Part shown: positions 1 to 8,233 of the stretch, one piece after another | Layout of the letters: every line of letters starts with the position of its first letter | Numbering within the stretch: position 1 is the stretch's first letter | Assembly: GCA_023091735.1 (NCBI GenBank) | Contig: JALKBU010000789.1 | Span: forward strand, 1-24,562 | Origin: Trichomonas tenax | Taxonomy: Eukaryota; Parabasalia; Trichomonadida; Trichomonadidae | Direction of reading: 5' to 3' | Length of the DNA stretch: 24,562 nt | Notes under the pieces: generated by a model | Told to the model about the DNA's origin: nothing | Database searches by the model: none | Seen by the model: the letters and a program-made list of their open reading frames with translations, nothing else | Translations under genes and position numbers: made by a program

Positions 1-60
1 TACCTTCTCATCTTCCCTTCTCCCCACTGTGTGTTTGTTGTTTATTTTTTTATAAAAAAT

Positions 61-85
61 TAAATATATATAATATTTTTTTTTT

Positions 86-117
<32 letters not shown>

Positions 118-151
118 TTTTTTTATTTTTTTTTTAATTTATTAAAAAAAT

Positions 152-186
<35 letters not shown>

Positions 187-232
187 TGTTTTTTTTTTGT
201 TTTCTTTTTTTTTTTTTTTTTTTTTTTTTTTT
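61..232. repeat. T-rich low-complexity tract
   Basis: Almost uninterrupted poly(T) with isolated A, C or G, ending directly at the left inverted repeat that starts at 233. The matching right end of the element (1240) is followed by a run of eight A, which is the same tract in inverted orientation but much shorter. The tract may therefore be an expanded end of the element rather than independent simple sequence. Its exact length is unreliable because homopolymers of this size are poorly resolved by sequencing. Bases 1-60 to its left show nothing recognisable. Confidence 0.85.
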
Positions 233-318
233 CTCGTTTACTCTTTTGAGTTTTGCGATTTTTAACGAGTGACCCCCATTCCTGGACGAATCTGATGAAA
301 CATTTACGTGCTTTTTTG
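233..318 (+). repeat. Left terminal inverted repeat
   Basis: Pairs with 1158-1240 in inverted orientation, with the outer 27 bases nearly perfect and the inner part about 75-80 percent similar by eye with small indels. The inner boundary is gradual: weaker similarity may continue some tens of bases further in. Confidence 0.8.
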
Positions 319-1157
319 TGGTGCTGATTCTAGTAGTGCAATCTATTTCATGATCTTAGCAAGGTATTACTTAATCAAGATATGATTACAGACAGAAACC
401 CATTACAAATCATTAATGGGCTTCTTTTATGAATATCTTTGATGATTATAACAAACACATCTCACTATTATAGCGTTCGCTCGCTTATTTTTGCTAGAGT
501 TCCCCTAGAAAAATCAAAAAATAGAAAAGAAAAAATACACTACACGCAAGAGTCAAACGGCATTCCTTTGTCCATACAACGAGCATACCTAACGTTATGC
601 TACCTCAAGTTCACACCAAATTTGCTCATTGGTAACATTACATATCAAATTTTCGACTTTACATGACAAATATCAGATAATATGTGTCGAAAATAGTGAC
701 TTTCGTTATTTTACATATCAAAATTTGATGAAATCTCATGGAGGCATGGAGATCCTCAAGTTAAATAGACAAGCAAATGCTATAAACATACTCAGAACCC
801 CCTGAAAAGCACCAATTTCTTATTAAAATAAATGGAAATACTAAATAAGTTAAATTATTGCTTTTTTAAAAATACAAAAACATAGTCTCATATTCTTAAA
901 ATAATAATTTATAATCACACCATTTATGAATATATTAATTATAATTGATTTTGTTAATATATTTATAAATTCCGCGATTTAATATAGGCTACATCTATAT
1001 TATTAACATGCAGTTATGCCTACAATAGATAAGAGAAGATAAGAGCTTCCATCATCTTCCAATACAAGATAGTGTTTGTTTAATCAAAATCATGTTGGAT
1101 TAGCGGCTTGGTCTTTGTTTGCAGAGATATTATTGATACCACTGTAAACAGAACCCA

Positions 1158-1240
1158 AGAAAGGCACGTAAATGTTTTATCAAATCTGATCTATATGGGG
1201 GCATTCGTTAAAAATTACAAAACTCAAAAGAGTAAACGAG
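1158..1240 (-). repeat. Right terminal inverted repeat
   Basis: Inverted partner of 233-318. It contains ACGTAAATGTTT near its inner end and AGTAAACGAG at its outer end. An A-run follows immediately, mirroring the T-tract outside the left arm. Confidence 0.8.
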
Positions 1241-1689
1241 AAAAAAAATTCAAGGTTATTTTTCTTCAAATACTGATTTTGCGTTTTGAAAACATCGAAA
1301 AATCAAATTTTAAATAATGCAACATTCTTTAAATTAGACATAATATATATTGGTATAAAAATTATCTTACTAATTTTTATTTTTACTCAGATATACTTCA
1401 TTTGTTGGTGATTATTTTCCATTTCACGATTATATCTTCTTTCATTACATGTGATCGGACCACAATCAACTCTTTAAGACTGTTTGCTTCTATAAATTAT
1501 TCAACAAGAAGTGAAGAACTCTTAATTTTTTCAAAATGAAGTTTAATTCATTATATTCCAATTCTATACACCTAGCTTAAAACAATACATGCAGCAAACT
1601 GATAAACAATAGATTGAATGATAGATTTCATGAAGCAACGACTTTTTCCGACGATATAAAAGTGACATTTTATTTGTTCAGCCACATTA
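1241..1689. other. Non-coding gap
   Basis: AT-rich sequence between the TIR element and the LRR pseudogene. I see no ORF with protein-like composition, no RNA gene and no repeat beyond simple AT runs. Confidence 0.5.
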
Positions 1690-2375
1690 TTGTTTAAACA
1701 TTGGATTACAAGTTATACTTCAGGAGATTTTGTATATAATCTAAACCCAATATCAAAGACAGCATCTGTTACTTCCTGCAACGGGGCTTGCAAATCTGAT
1801 TTAAATATTCAATCATTTGTCACATATAATTCATATGAATACACAGTTACTGAGATTTCAACAAGGGAATTCTACAGAAAGATAGGAATCCAGATAATTT
1901 CTTTCCCGTCAAAATTACTAAAAATTTCGTTCGGAGCTTTTGATTTAGCTAAATTACCGAATGCACCATCTCTTCTCAATGGACTGAAGATATTGGATAT
2001 AACAACAATTTAGAGCAGATTATAATACCTGAAAGCAACAAATATTATATTTCAATCAATAATTCTATAATTTATTCATCTGATAAAATTGTTTAGTTGA
2101 AGTTCTTCCTTTTGTTGAGCATATTGATATCGATTTTAGGTGCACAAGAATTGCGCGGTTTTGTTTTGCAGGTACTCATTGTATTTTTTTATTGATCCCT
2201 CCATATGTTACAAACATTCCTCTAAAATTAGTTGAATTTTCGAATTACCTAGAAAAAAATTGAAATTACAGGAAACTCTATCATTGATAAAGATGCGTTA
2301 ATAACTGCATATAATTTAACTACAATCATATACGGAGGCACGCGTATACAAAATCAATATAATCTTATTTTTTAA
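1690..2375 (+). pseudogene. BspA-like leucine-rich repeat protein, degenerate
   Basis: Reading across several frames gives the signature of the BspA-like (LRR_5) surface protein family that is greatly expanded in trichomonads. The first stretch (1690-2013) has a GDFVYNLNPISKTASVTSC opening, then YEYTVTEISTREFY and FPSKLLKISFGAF. A second frame (about 2011-2097) gives LEQIIIPESNKYY and NNSIIYSSDK. A third (about 2096-2260) gives ARFCFAGT and LLIPPYVTNI, and a last piece ends with LITAYNLTTIIYGGT at the stop near 2375. At least two frameshifts and a nonsense codon separate the parts. No ATG precedes the first part in frame, and no C-terminal membrane anchor is visible, so both ends are probably missing. 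Intact members are cell-surface proteins implicated in adhesion. The family call is from the repeat pattern; the pseudogene call is from the breaks. Confidence 0.7.
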
Positions 2376-2697
2376 AAGAAAACTAATATTACATATTCAG
2401 TGTTTCATCAACATCATAGCCTTAGTATTTTTAAATACACAAATAATCCATCCAAGATGTTATTATTAGATTAGAGAGGAATTAGAAAAGAATAAATCAT
2501 AATATTTATTATCATTAATTTTGGGTGGTGAATGTAGATTTTCTAGCTAAATATCTACACAATATCACACAAGAAGGATTCTGGATGAAAAGAGATGAGT
2601 GATGATTAATTCAATTAATGAAACCGAGCATTTTCAAAATGCAGACACATCCAATTAAGCTAAATGATGAAGCAATAGAAAGAGGCTCAAATTGTTG
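2376..2697. other. Non-coding gap
   Basis: AT-rich sequence with stops in all frames. The last part may hold further decayed upstream codons of the frameshifted gene that begins near 2698, but I cannot support a specific reading. Confidence 0.4.
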
Positions 2698-3143
2698 AAC
2701 CAACTTTGAGTTTTTCTTTCAAGTCAATGGAATTCATAAATCAGTTTTGACATCATTAACGATGGCTTCAGCTTCGAATTTCAATATGTCCTTTAGTCCA
2801 AAAAGACCAGACCCGGCGTCGAAACTCACCTCACTTGACATGCTTAAGGTATAGAATTCTTGAATTTATGGAAGATATAAATCAAGATGTATCTGATATC
2901 ATTAAAGAAATTATAAAGAATGGAAAGTGTGGCAAGAACAAACCTGGATACATTAGTGAGAAACATTTCCGATTTGGCTGTGAGATAGATTCTCCTTCCC
3001 TAAAAACTCCCATTCTTCTGTTATTAAAAAGCAAGGAAATTACACCAGATAGCGTCGAAAAGTTCGCATTACATGCAATGAAAGATAGCCGCAAGTCTGA
3101 GTTCAATAAAAGAATATTGAAGCATCTTGCAAAGAATTTCTAA
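2698..3143 (+). pseudogene. Unrecognised protein with a frameshift
   Basis: Two adjacent open segments have protein-like composition. The first (about 2698-2850) reads FEFFFQVNGIHKSVLTSL, passes an internal ATG at 2762 (MASASNFNMSFSPKRPDPAS), and ends at a TAG just after TSLDMLKV. The second, in another frame, carries on from about 2850 with YRILEFMEDINQDVSDIIKE and runs to a TAA at 3141-3143. Dropping one G from the AAGG at about 2847-2850 would join them, so a one-base insertion is the simplest explanation. The second segment alone has no ATG start near its 5' end, so it is unlikely to be a separate gene. The TAG sits in GTATAG, but no trichomonad-like 3' splice motif follows, so I do not favour an intron. 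No family is recognised. It could be a decayed gene or an intact gene carrying a sequencing error. Confidence 0.45.
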
Positions 3144-3370
3144 CATTTAGTACCATAGATGGAGTCCTTTTGTTAACTCTCAGGCATAAGGTTGACAATT
3201 TGCTAATTAATTACTATTAAGTTTTGAATTGATTATAATCGTATGAATAAAATTTAAAAAAAAAGTTATCAAAAAAATTGTTTACTACAAATTTTAACTG
3301 AGATCATCTCTGACTATTTGAATTTGGTATTAAAAAGTGATCGTGTAAATCTGGTCGGACGATAATGTAA

Positions 3371-3375
3371 TCACA
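3371..3375 (+). promoter_or_regulatory. Initiator-like TCACA
   Basis: TCACA fits the trichomonad Initiator consensus TCA(Y)(T/A) and lies directly against the ATG at 3376, which would give a leader of about 3 nt. Very short leaders are normal in trichomonads. Single short matches occur by chance, so this is suggestive only. Confidence 0.35.
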
Positions 3376-6357
3376 ATGAAAAATGTCCAACAATTCTTTT
3401 TAACAGATGATCTTGAACTTTCTAACAGCTTCCTTCATTTTGATTCACCAGGGGCATTACTGAGCATCATCATTCCAATTAATTCTAAGTTTCATTCAAG
3501 AGATTTACAAATTCAAACCAACATTCAGAATAAAAGCCAAATTTCTCTTCCACTTAAGTACAATCCTTTCACTGATATAGAAATTCCGATTCAAATATCA
3601 GACTCTGGCTTTTTTCATGTTGATTTTAATTTAAATAATAATGAAAAATCGCATTTAAACATAATGGTTGATCCAGTAATCAATATTTATCAACGTAAAA
3701 TATATACTAAAAATATGATTATATGTTCATTAAAAATTGACGACAATTTAACTTATGAAAATTTAAAAAACAGATTAAATGACTTATCAAAATTGGGATT
3801 CAACATAATTTATATTGAAAAGGAAGATTCAAAATGCTTTTGTGATTTTTTATTTGGCAATCCAAAAAATAATTTGAAATCAACAAAACTAATATCAGAA
3901 GCTCTTCCTCCACTAAAAACATTATCTTCATCATCTAAAAATAATAACATATCCACAAAATTGATGCTTCCTCCCTTAAAACCAATTCCACCAAAAGTCG
4001 AATCACCAATCAAAAATGCTCGATTTTCTTCGCGAAATATTCACAATCAAATTGATATTGGACAACTGAAGAAGGATATAACACAAAGGGAAGAGGATCT
4101 TCGAAATCTTGAAAATGAAATTGCTGAAAAAGAGAAGAAACTTGCAACTTTAGAATCCAAAATTAATGAAAGAGAACAATATTTATTTCATTTGGAAAAT
4201 AAACTTTCTAAAATTGAAAAATCAGTCAAGAAAGCAGAATCAAGACAAAAATTAGATTTGTTTGATGTTTTACAAAATTTTGGAAAACAATTAAACATAG
4301 GTTTCATGTTTAACTTTAATATAAATGAAATATTGAATGAACAGAGATATCAAAAAGAATTTTACAAAATTGCAAAAATATCCCATTGCATTTGCTTAAA
4401 TGAAACTGATAAATCCACAGATGATGTTATAATTCAATTTGTTAATAGACTCAGAGTTTTGAATCCAAATATTTATGTTACAATTCAATCGAGGAGAACA
4501 GATTTCAATTTAATGAAGTATCAAATTAATTCTGTTATAAAAGAATTTGATGCTTCCAATGCATTTGATGTTAGAAAGCTTATTAGTGATTTTAATTTAA
4601 CACAATTGGGATCGATCAAAAACGCCAACAATGTAATTGAACTTACAAATAAAGTTCCGGTTTTTATTAACATTTCAAAACTTTCAATTCCACTGCTTTC
4701 TTCATTTTACATGTTAGATTCCCCTATTTGCATTTCAAGTATCGATGATCAATATCTTTCATTAATTTCAATTTTAAACAAAATTCATAATAATTTTAAC
4801 CATAATGAGTTTCAAATTGATACTTTTGGTAACATTTTGACGCTATTAAAGATGAATTCAAGAAGTGGAAATGGTATTTATTTGATTAACAAATACGTTG
4901 ATAGCTTTGATTCACCGAAGACTTTGCAGGTTCCTGTTGAAAATGTTGAATTGATTTGTGAATTCCCACTTCATGAAAATCGGAATTTATCACATATCAA
5001 CAATCGAGAAATCAATATTGAAAATATGCCTGATTTTAGCTTTGTTATATACAGAACTTCATTCTCATCTGAGACAGTTGAAGCTATTCAGAAAATTGAT
5101 AATGAATATATTGAAAAATATTTAATGGATTACTTCAAAGAGTTATCATTATTTGATTTTAATAATTTAATATTCAGAGGCGAAGGAGAAGAAAAAGGTT
5201 ATGACATCGGCAACATGAATTTCTCTGGAATTTCCGGCATTCTTAATTTCTTTGATGATAACGAAACAAAAATAGTTAATCATATGATTGAAGGCGATTG
5301 GTTGATTGATTATTCATTTTTAAGATTATTCAGATGTTCGAATTTGATTAATTTATCTCAATTTCTGCGAAAGCAGTTAATTCCGTATAAGAATTTCAAA
5401 CCACGACAATTAATTCCAATGTATTTTCAGCAATTAATGAAACTTGTTTATAAATGCTTTATTAGTTCACTCAATTCGAGGTTAAGTGCATTTTCAATGA
5501 AAGATGAATTTATATCAGATTTAACTGCACTTTCAATATCAATTTATGGTAATTCTGGTGAATGGAGATTCCTTTCAGATAGAAAGAATTACCATACATT
5601 CTTTGGACCTAATACTAGCTTAAAAGAAAAATTATCTTCAATAACAGGAATTCTTCTTATTCCTGGACGATTTGAAGATGCCAAAAGAGAATTATTGATC
5701 CATGCTCAGGATGCATTGAATTGCGGTAATGCTTGCTTCGCATTTCTTTATCCTCAAGCTGTACAAGATTATTTCAATCTATGTCCAAATGGAAAATTCA
5801 TTTTGTATGAAAGATGTTCCAATGGAAGAACAATATTGTATTATATATTCCAGATCATTAAAAGATACGCGAAGATTGAAAGTATCAAAAGCACTTCATT
5901 GTTGGCTTCTATATTAAAATGGCTTCAGAAATGTACAGATAATGGAGTTATTCAGAAATCAAGAATAAGTGGTCTAATATTTAATGATTTTTATAATTAC
6001 ATTTGTTATTTTTTTGATCAAAAATTTTATTCCGAAAATAATGAATACCAAGGATCAGTCGAAGAAATAATATTTAGTATGTCAGTATCTCCTGAACTAT
6101 TTGATAGAAAACATGCTTTAGATTTCGTTTCAAAATTAACAGAAAACTTGAAAAACATACCTACAGAGAAAATTCCAATTATCGTAGGACTTCTTATTAA
6201 AGTTTCAATTCGTTTAGGCAGGACGTTAAGCGAAAATGATTATGTTTTTATTGGAAATTCAATTCAAATTATCAATGATTCGAAAAAGTTTGGATGTTCA
6301 ATTTATTCTATTGCAACATTTATTGAAGGATATTATGATTATTGTAATAAATTGTGA
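3376..6357 (+). CDS. Glycogen debranching enzyme-like protein, probable pseudoenzyme with coiled-coil insertion
   Basis: Intact 993-codon intronless gene beginning at an ATG beside an Initiator-like box. Several landmarks recall eukaryotic glycogen debranching enzyme (AGL/Gdb1): VDPVINIYQRK followed by a LKNRLNDLSKLGFNIIYIE segment (about residues 118-148) resembles the strand around VDP and the GYNmIHFTP region; EGDWLIDYSFLRL (about 639-651) resembles EGDWMIDY; KPRQLIPMYF (675-684) resembles the PRyLIPcYF segment; ILLIPGRFEDAKRELL (about 759-774) resembles the lLLtGRf-EAr-IL segment. Where the family has WGRDTFI, this protein has FGPNTSL (743-749), and the downstream Tyr-Asn-x-Arg-Asp motif is absent. 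A strongly predicted coiled coil rich in E, K and L (about 231-300) replaces much of the glucanotransferase barrel. The total is about two thirds of the usual 1500 residues. The family call is by eye and moderate. Loss of activity is inferred from the missing motifs. A scaffold or glycogen-binding role is possible but not shown. Confidence 0.6.
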   Translation: MKNVQQFFLTDDLELSNSFLHFDSPGALLSIIIPINSKFHSRDLQIQTNIQNKSQISLPLKYNPFTDIEIPIQISDSGFFHVDFNLNNNEKSHLNIMVDPVINIYQRKIYTKNMIICSLKIDDNLTYENLKNRLNDLSKLGFNIIYIEKEDSKCFCDFLFGNPKNNLKSTKLISEALPPLKTLSSSSKNNNISTKLMLPPLKPIPPKVESPIKNARFSSRNIHNQIDIGQLKKDITQREEDLRNLENEIAEKEKKLATLESKINEREQYLFHLENKLSKIEKSVKKAESRQKLDLFDVLQNFGKQLNIGFMFNFNINEILNEQRYQKEFYKIAKISHCICLNETDKSTDDVIIQFVNRLRVLNPNIYVTIQSRRTDFNLMKYQINSVIKEFDASNAFDVRKLISDFNLTQLGSIKNANNVIELTNKVPVFINISKLSIPLLSSFYMLDSPICISSIDDQYLSLISILNKIHNNFNHNEFQIDTFGNILTLLKMNSRSGNGIYLINKYVDSFDSPKTLQVPVENVELICEFPLHENRNLSHINNREINIENMPDFSFVIYRTSFSSETVEAIQKIDNEYIEKYLMDYFKELSLFDFNNLIFRGEGEEKGYDIGNMNFSGISGILNFFDDNETKIVNHMIEGDWLIDYSFLRLFRCSNLINLSQFLRKQLIPYKNFKPRQLIPMYFQQLMKLVYKCFISSLNSRLSAFSMKDEFISDLTALSISIYGNSGEWRFLSDRKNYHTFFGPNTSLKEKLSSITGILLIPGRFEDAKRELLIHAQDALNCGNACFAFLYPQAVQDYFNLCPNGKFILYERCSNGRTILYYIFQIIKRYAKIESIKSTSLLASILKWLQKCTDNGVIQKSRISGLIFNDFYNYICYFFDQKFYSENNEYQGSVEEIIFSMSVSPELFDRKHALDFVSKLTENLKNIPTEKIPIIVGLLIKVSIRLGRTLSENDYVFIGNSIQIINDSKKFGCSIYSIATFIEGYYDYCNKL

Positions 6358-6635
6358 AGTGTTAACATCATTTCGATTCTTCCAAGAAATTTTTTCCTTT
6401 TTTCTTCTGTCCACACTGAATCATGATAGCAGGCTGTATTTACACCATACCATGGCTTCGCTTGTCCTTCTGATTCACAATATGTATTGCCTTCAAATGA
6501 TTTATTAAAAAATCTATAATCAAAAACTAACTGATATTGCTGCCAATCGCTGCTGTGAAGACTTCTTTTTGGTCTAAACTTCTGTGTTATATTGATAGGC
6601 AATTTAATTGAGCAAAAAGTTAGAAAATAGAGCAT
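6358..6635 (-). pseudogene. GP63/leishmanolysin-like N-terminal fragment
   Basis: An ATG at 6635 opens a 98-codon frame that closes at 6339. It begins with a short hydrophobic stretch (MLYFLTFCSI, possible signal sequence) and continues with QLVFDYRFFNKSFEGNTYC, a GQAKPW segment, and TEEKRKKFLGRIEMM. This spacing of Cys, Trp and the T-x-EKR motif resembles the N-terminal pro-region of trichomonad GP63-like metallopeptidases. The resemblance stops after IEMM, at about 6358; the last eight codons are merely the antisense of the 3' end of the debranching-like gene. The catalytic domain with HExxH is absent, so no peptidase can be made. It lies downstream, on the same strand, of a C-terminal fragment of the same family (7242-8233). 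Family assignment is moderate, the truncation point clear to within about 20 bases. Confidence 0.5.
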
Positions 6636-6657
6636 TTTAAAATCTTATTTTTAAAAA

Positions 6658-6663
6658 AAATGA
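6658..6663 (-). promoter_or_regulatory. Initiator-like TCATTT
   Basis: On the minus strand TCATTT lies about 26 nt upstream of the ATG at 6635. It matches TCA(Y)(T/A), and suggests that the GP63 N-terminal fragment kept its core promoter. It could be chance in AT-rich DNA. Confidence 0.3.
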
Positions 6664-6868
6664 GAGAATCATTTTGAACCAAAACCGAACGAATAAAAAT
6701 TTATTGATTTAAAATCGATCTTTAAATATCAAATGAGAGATGTGATGCGATGGTTTTTCCTTTCAAGGTGAAAAATTGAGAAAAGAATTCAAATAAAAAT
6801 TAAACCCATTTTTAGATAATATGATGCAAAATATTTTTGTGAATCGAAGTTGTCTCGGCAACAAAACC

Positions 6869-6950
6869 GAGATCCCTCGCTTCTTTAGCAGAAATTGCCT
6901 AAGCTTCATGATCGACTAAGGATTCACTTGCTAAAGAAGCAAGAAATCTC
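6869..6950. repeat. Long imperfect inverted repeat
   Basis: The arm 6869-6890 (GAGATCCCTCGCTTCTTTAGCA) pairs with 6929-6950 (contains TTGCTAAAGAAGC and ends AAATCTC). Twelve bases, GCTTCTTTAGCA with TGCTAAAGAAGC, are perfect, and GAGAT/ATCTC closes the outer end with a few mismatches between. The loop is 38 nt. A smaller stem CTCGG...CCGAG (about 6854-6870) overlaps the left arm and could form an alternative fold. Confidence 0.75.
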
Positions 6951-7010
6951 TGTTTGCATCGAAATAATTTAGATGCATAACTTTCTTCTTAAAAGTGTTT
7001 TTCATCCAGC

Positions 7011-7062
7011 TTTGCTGCTGTGGGCAGCCACGGAGTATGGTGTAGTTGCACACAGCAGCAAA
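7011..7062. repeat. Perfect 12-bp inverted repeat (hairpin)
   Basis: TTTGCTGCTGTG at 7011-7022 is exactly complementary to CACAGCAGCAAA at 7051-7062, with a 28-nt loop that is GC-richer than its surroundings. It lies in the spacer between the two GP63 fragments, 60 bases from the other inverted repeat. Confidence 0.8.
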
Positions 7063-7241
7063 AATAGACGAATAGTATGCCTTTTTGGCAAATATTATTT
7101 TACTTGACAAAATGAATTTATTTTAAAATCTAACATTTTTGAATGATACAGCTCCAAATTTAGGGGATGATTCCTGGACCTTGATTATTTTTATGATTGA
7201 AAAAAGTTTCTAATCACTCCAAGTTTATTTTAAATAGAATT

Positions 7242-8233
7242 TTAAAGGAGTATTGCGAGCAGTGTTTGTTTAACTTTTAATAAATAATGTGATCGGAAAA
7301 ATTGTTTAGTTTGATGTGGTGTCGATGGAACTCCTATGTTTAGTGGATCTAAAGTGAAATAACTATCATGAAGTTTGATGCATTTGCAAAATGTAACTGG
7401 ATTAGGGCAAATATATGTAGCAGTGAATTGACCTGAAGATGATTGGAATGATGTTGGATGTTGTTGATCAATGATGCTCATTCAAAACTGTGAGCACTGT
7501 TTCCAAGATTTGTTATCATTTGAACATTCATAACGACCACAAACTAAATGGATATTGTTCGAACTTTTAACAAGTGGAAGCATTGCATAACCTCTATCGC
7601 AAGTCTTTTTTGGCATCACGAAAGGAACAAAATCATTTGGCCTAAATGGACCTATATAAGTCAATCCTTTAGAATTATAGAAATTTGCATTTGAACAATA
7701 TTCTGTATGATATGTTTCTTCGCCAGTACTGGCATGAATATTGATAAACAATTGTATCTTGAGAATGTTTGAAATTGATACTGACAACGTGATCCCATGT
7801 TGGATAATGGTCTTCGGGAAAAACTAAATGAGGGGGATATGTTATCAACATATTTCCCGTTGAATACTGCACCTGGATGAAGCCAGACCATGGGCTGAAG
7901 CATAGACCAGTTCACAATAAAGTTTCCTGTGTCCTGAAGAATTGCCATCTTTGCATCAGAAAAATGAATATAACTTTTTTGATCCTGATTATAGTTTGCG
8001 TAAGCCATTGTGAACCAACTTGGATCAGTCATGAACATTCTGCCGCTGAGTTGATCAGGATATATTGAGTCTAAAAGCATACCAGATTTACATGATCCAT
8101 CATCACCATAAATTGTTTCAACACCATAATGTCGTTTTGCATATTCATGTGCATAAGGAGTGACTAAATATTTCTGAACTTTATTTTTCACTGTAATGGA
8201 GCATGTTGGATTAAAGAAAACAATATCTAAATT
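7242..8233 (-). pseudogene. GP63/leishmanolysin-like metallopeptidase, C-terminal half, broken
   Basis: Reads from 8233 downward. The first open part (about 8230-7830) reads IVFFNPTCSITVKNKVQKYL, then TPYAHEYAKRHYGVETIYG, and later FSDAKMAILQDTGNFIVNWS followed by PMVWLHPGA. These are the conserved segments that follow the catalytic site in leishmanolysin (M8) proteins. The C-terminal cysteine-rich part appears in another frame as DFVPFVMPKKTCDRGYAMLP, CGRYECSNDNKS and TATYICPNPVTFCKC. At least three frame changes and an in-frame TGA (at about 7482) break it. The HExxH zinc site and everything before it are missing: the frame begins immediately after, and in the same frame as, the TAA of the upstream SDR gene. 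Intact members are surface or secreted zinc peptidases of trichomonads. The family call is strong; the gene is dead. Confidence 0.8.

Larger units (their letters stand above)
233..1240. mobile_element. Putative non-autonomous TIR element, about 1 kb
   Basis: The two ends are inverted copies of each other. The outermost 27 bases are almost identical (left begins CTCGTTTACTCTTTTGAG, right ends with its complement CTCAAAAGAGTAAACGAG), and similarity continues inward through TTTTTAACGA, a CCCCCAT block and AAACATTTACGTGC, giving arms of about 85 bp. The interior contains no ORF resembling a transposase or any known protein; the short ORFs inside look like chance. This is what a MITE-like or Mutator-like non-autonomous DNA element would look like. 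The target-site duplication cannot be read because the flanks are T and A homopolymers. The arms are seen directly; that the element was mobile is inferred. Confidence 0.6.

Noticed and set aside
439..666. 75-codon ORF inside the TIR element
   Set aside because: No protein-like pattern, no similarity to transposases, and it lies in AT-rich sequence where such lengths arise by chance.
6841..7080. Spliceosomal, SRP or RNase P RNA gene
   Set aside because: Hairpins are present, but none of the characteristic conserved sequence blocks of these RNAs could be found.
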